Of a stretch of DNA of 6,638 nucleotides, positions 5,499 through 6,638 are shown piece by piece. The notes below the pieces were generated by a model. It was not told where the DNA came from. It did not search any database and saw nothing but the letters and a program-made list of their open reading frames with translations. Positions within the stretch are counted from its first letter, which is position 1. Each line of letters starts with the position of its first letter. Origin of the DNA: an uncultured Bacteroidota bacterium. Lineage in GTDB: Bacteria > Bacteroidota > Bacteroidia > Bacteroidales > VadinHA17. The DNA is taken from positions 1 through 6,638 of the forward strand of contig CAIPJU010000557.1 of NCBI GenBank assembly GCA_903865465.1. Reading direction: 5' to 3'. Position numbers and translations under genes: made by a program.

Positions 5499-6638
5499 AT
5501 GAACAATTTCAAAAGACACCTGGTTACTTCAGCCCTGCCATATGCCAACGGTCCGATACATATCGGCCATCTTGCAGGGGTTTATGTCCCTTCCGACATT
5601 TATACCAGGTATTTGAGAATGAGGGGAGAAGATGTGATTTCTGTATGTGGTTCCGATGAACACGGAGTTCCCATTACCCTTAAAGCCCGGAGGGAAGGAA
5701 TTTCTCCCCAGGAGGTTGTTGACAGGTATCATGAACTGAATAAAAAGGCATTCTCCGATTTCGGGATTGCCTTTGATATATATTCCAGGACCTCCTCCAA
5801 AGTGCATTACGAAACCGCATCGGAATTCTTCAGAATATTATACGATAAGGGTGAATTCGCAGAAAAAACATCTGAACAGTATTACGATGAAGAGGCCGGC
5901 TGTTTTCTCGCCGATCGTTATATTATGGGCACCTGTCCACACTGTGGAAATGAAAATGCCTATGGCGACCAGTGCGAAAAATGCGGTACCTCACTCAGCC
6001 CTAACGAGCTCATTAATCCTCACTCAACCGTAAGCGGAAGTAAACCAGTGCTTCGCGAAACCCTCCACTGGTACCTTCCACTCGACAAATATGAGCCATG
6101 GCTCAAAAAATGGATCCTTGAAGATCATAAGGATTGGAAAACAAATGTCTACGGACAGTGCAAATCGTGGCTTGACCAGGGACTCCAGCCCAGGGCGGTA
6201 AGCCGTGACCTCGACTGGGGCGTTCCTGTTCCGGTCGAAGGAGCCAATGGTAAAGTTCTTTATGTCTGGTTCGATGCCCCGATTGGTTATATTTCCGCCA
6301 CCAAGGAACTCACCCCTGATTGGGAAAAATACTGGAAAGACAGTGAGACCAGAATGGTCCATTTTATTGGCAAGGACAATATCGTTTTCCATTGCATTAT
6401 TTTTCCGGCAATGCTAAGAGCTGAAGGCAGTTATATACTCCCCGATAATGTGCCGGCAAATGAATTCCTTAACCTTGAAAATGATAAAATATCGACTTCA
6501 AGAAATTGGGCTGTCTGGCTACACGAGTACCTAGAAGATTTCCCCGGCAAACAGGATGTTCTGAGATATTCGCTTTGTGCCAGTGCACCTGAAACCAAGG
6601 ACAATGATTTTACCTGGAAGGATTTCCAGGCCCGCAAC
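5499..6638 (+). CDS. metG: Methionyl-tRNA synthetase, N-terminal 380 residues (3' end beyond window)
   Basis: This enzyme charges tRNA-Met with methionine in the cytoplasm for initiation and elongation. The frame runs from ATG 5499 to the window end without a stop; the last visible residues are KDFQARN. The class I HIGH motif is at residues 21-24 (ANGPIHIGH). The connective insertion has two zinc knuckles, C146-x2-C149 and C159-x2-C162. The KMSKS loop reads KISTS at 330-334, a variant I recall from Bacteroidota MetRS. Other family landmarks are VCGSDEHG, YVWFDAPIGY and FIGKDN. The family is about 670-700 residues in this phylum, so the anticodon-binding and any C-terminal EMAP-like tRNA-binding domain are missing from view. 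The start gives the typical N-terminus (RHLVTSALPYANG). No Shine-Dalgarno sequence is evident. A -7 element at 5455 suggests its own promoter. Confidence 0.97.
   Translation, partial: MNNFKRHLVTSALPYANGPIHIGHLAGVYVPSDIYTRYLRMRGEDVISVCGSDEHGVPITLKARREGISPQEVVDRYHELNKKAFSDFGIAFDIYSRTSSKVHYETASEFFRILYDKGEFAEKTSEQYYDEEAGCFLADRYIMGTCPHCGNENAYGDQCEKCGTSLSPNELINPHSTVSGSKPVLRETLHWYLPLDKYEPWLKKWILEDHKDWKTNVYGQCKSWLDQGLQPRAVSRDLDWGVPVPVEGANGKVLYVWFDAPIGYISATKELTPDWEKYWKDSETRMVHFIGKDNIVFHCIIFPAMLRAEGSYILPDNVPANEFLNLENDKISTSRNWAVWLHEYLEDFPGKQDVLRYSLCASAPETKDNDFTWKDFQARN

Noticed and set aside
217..6467. About ten GAATTC sites, well above the one or two expected by chance
   Set aside because: Most lie in coding sequence and follow from frequent Glu-Phe (GAA TTC) and similar codon pairs, so restriction-modification selection or a motif role is not supported.
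5529..6637. Several short ORFs on both strands (for example 5767-6033 + and 6024-6392 -)
   Set aside because: They lie inside the continuous metG frame, which carries all the MetRS signatures.

Overview
The window looks like a chromosomal segment of a Bacteroidota bacterium, probably a Bacteroidales-like or marine/anaerobic relative. Three things point there. The first two genes belong to the type IX secretion system (T9SS) regulatory set, which is confined to that phylum. Both intergenic gaps carry the phylum-specific -7 promoter element TAnnTTTG. The start codons lack clear Shine-Dalgarno sequences. All five genes are on the + strand. I see no mobile element, CRISPR array, tRNA or rRNA, and the annotated genes have intact frames.

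Layout: (1) 1-2022 is the 3' part of a porW/sprE-type TPR lipoprotein gene; its start lies before the window. (2) 2019-3572 is porX, a response regulator with a PglZ alkaline-phosphatase-type output domain, joined to porW by an ATGA overlap. (3) 3591-4004 is tsaE, the ATPase of tRNA t6A37 synthesis, 18 bases after porX. (4) 4005-4068 holds a well-formed Bacteroidota promoter overlapped by a 7-bp inverted repeat. (5) 4069-5289 is a gene of the alanine dehydrogenase/transhydrogenase family with an N-terminal extension. (6) 5290-5498 is a non-coding gap with a weak inverted repeat and a -7 element. (7) 5499-6638 is the 5' part of metG (methionyl-tRNA synthetase), cut by the window end.

porW, porX and tsaE probably form one transcription unit. 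PorW is a periplasm-facing lipoprotein linked to T9SS and gliding, and PorX is the cytoplasmic regulator of the same system. TsaE and the Ald-like protein have no obvious secretion role. The ald-like gene and metG each appear to have their own promoter.

I do not see an undescribed multi-gene system. The most interesting observation is that the gene that would routinely be called alanine dehydrogenase lacks the lysine and histidine of the classical active site and has Asn in place of the middle glycine of its nucleotide-binding loop. Its true activity, and its link to a T9SS regulator, are open questions. The 7-bp inverted repeat over its promoter is a possible operator.
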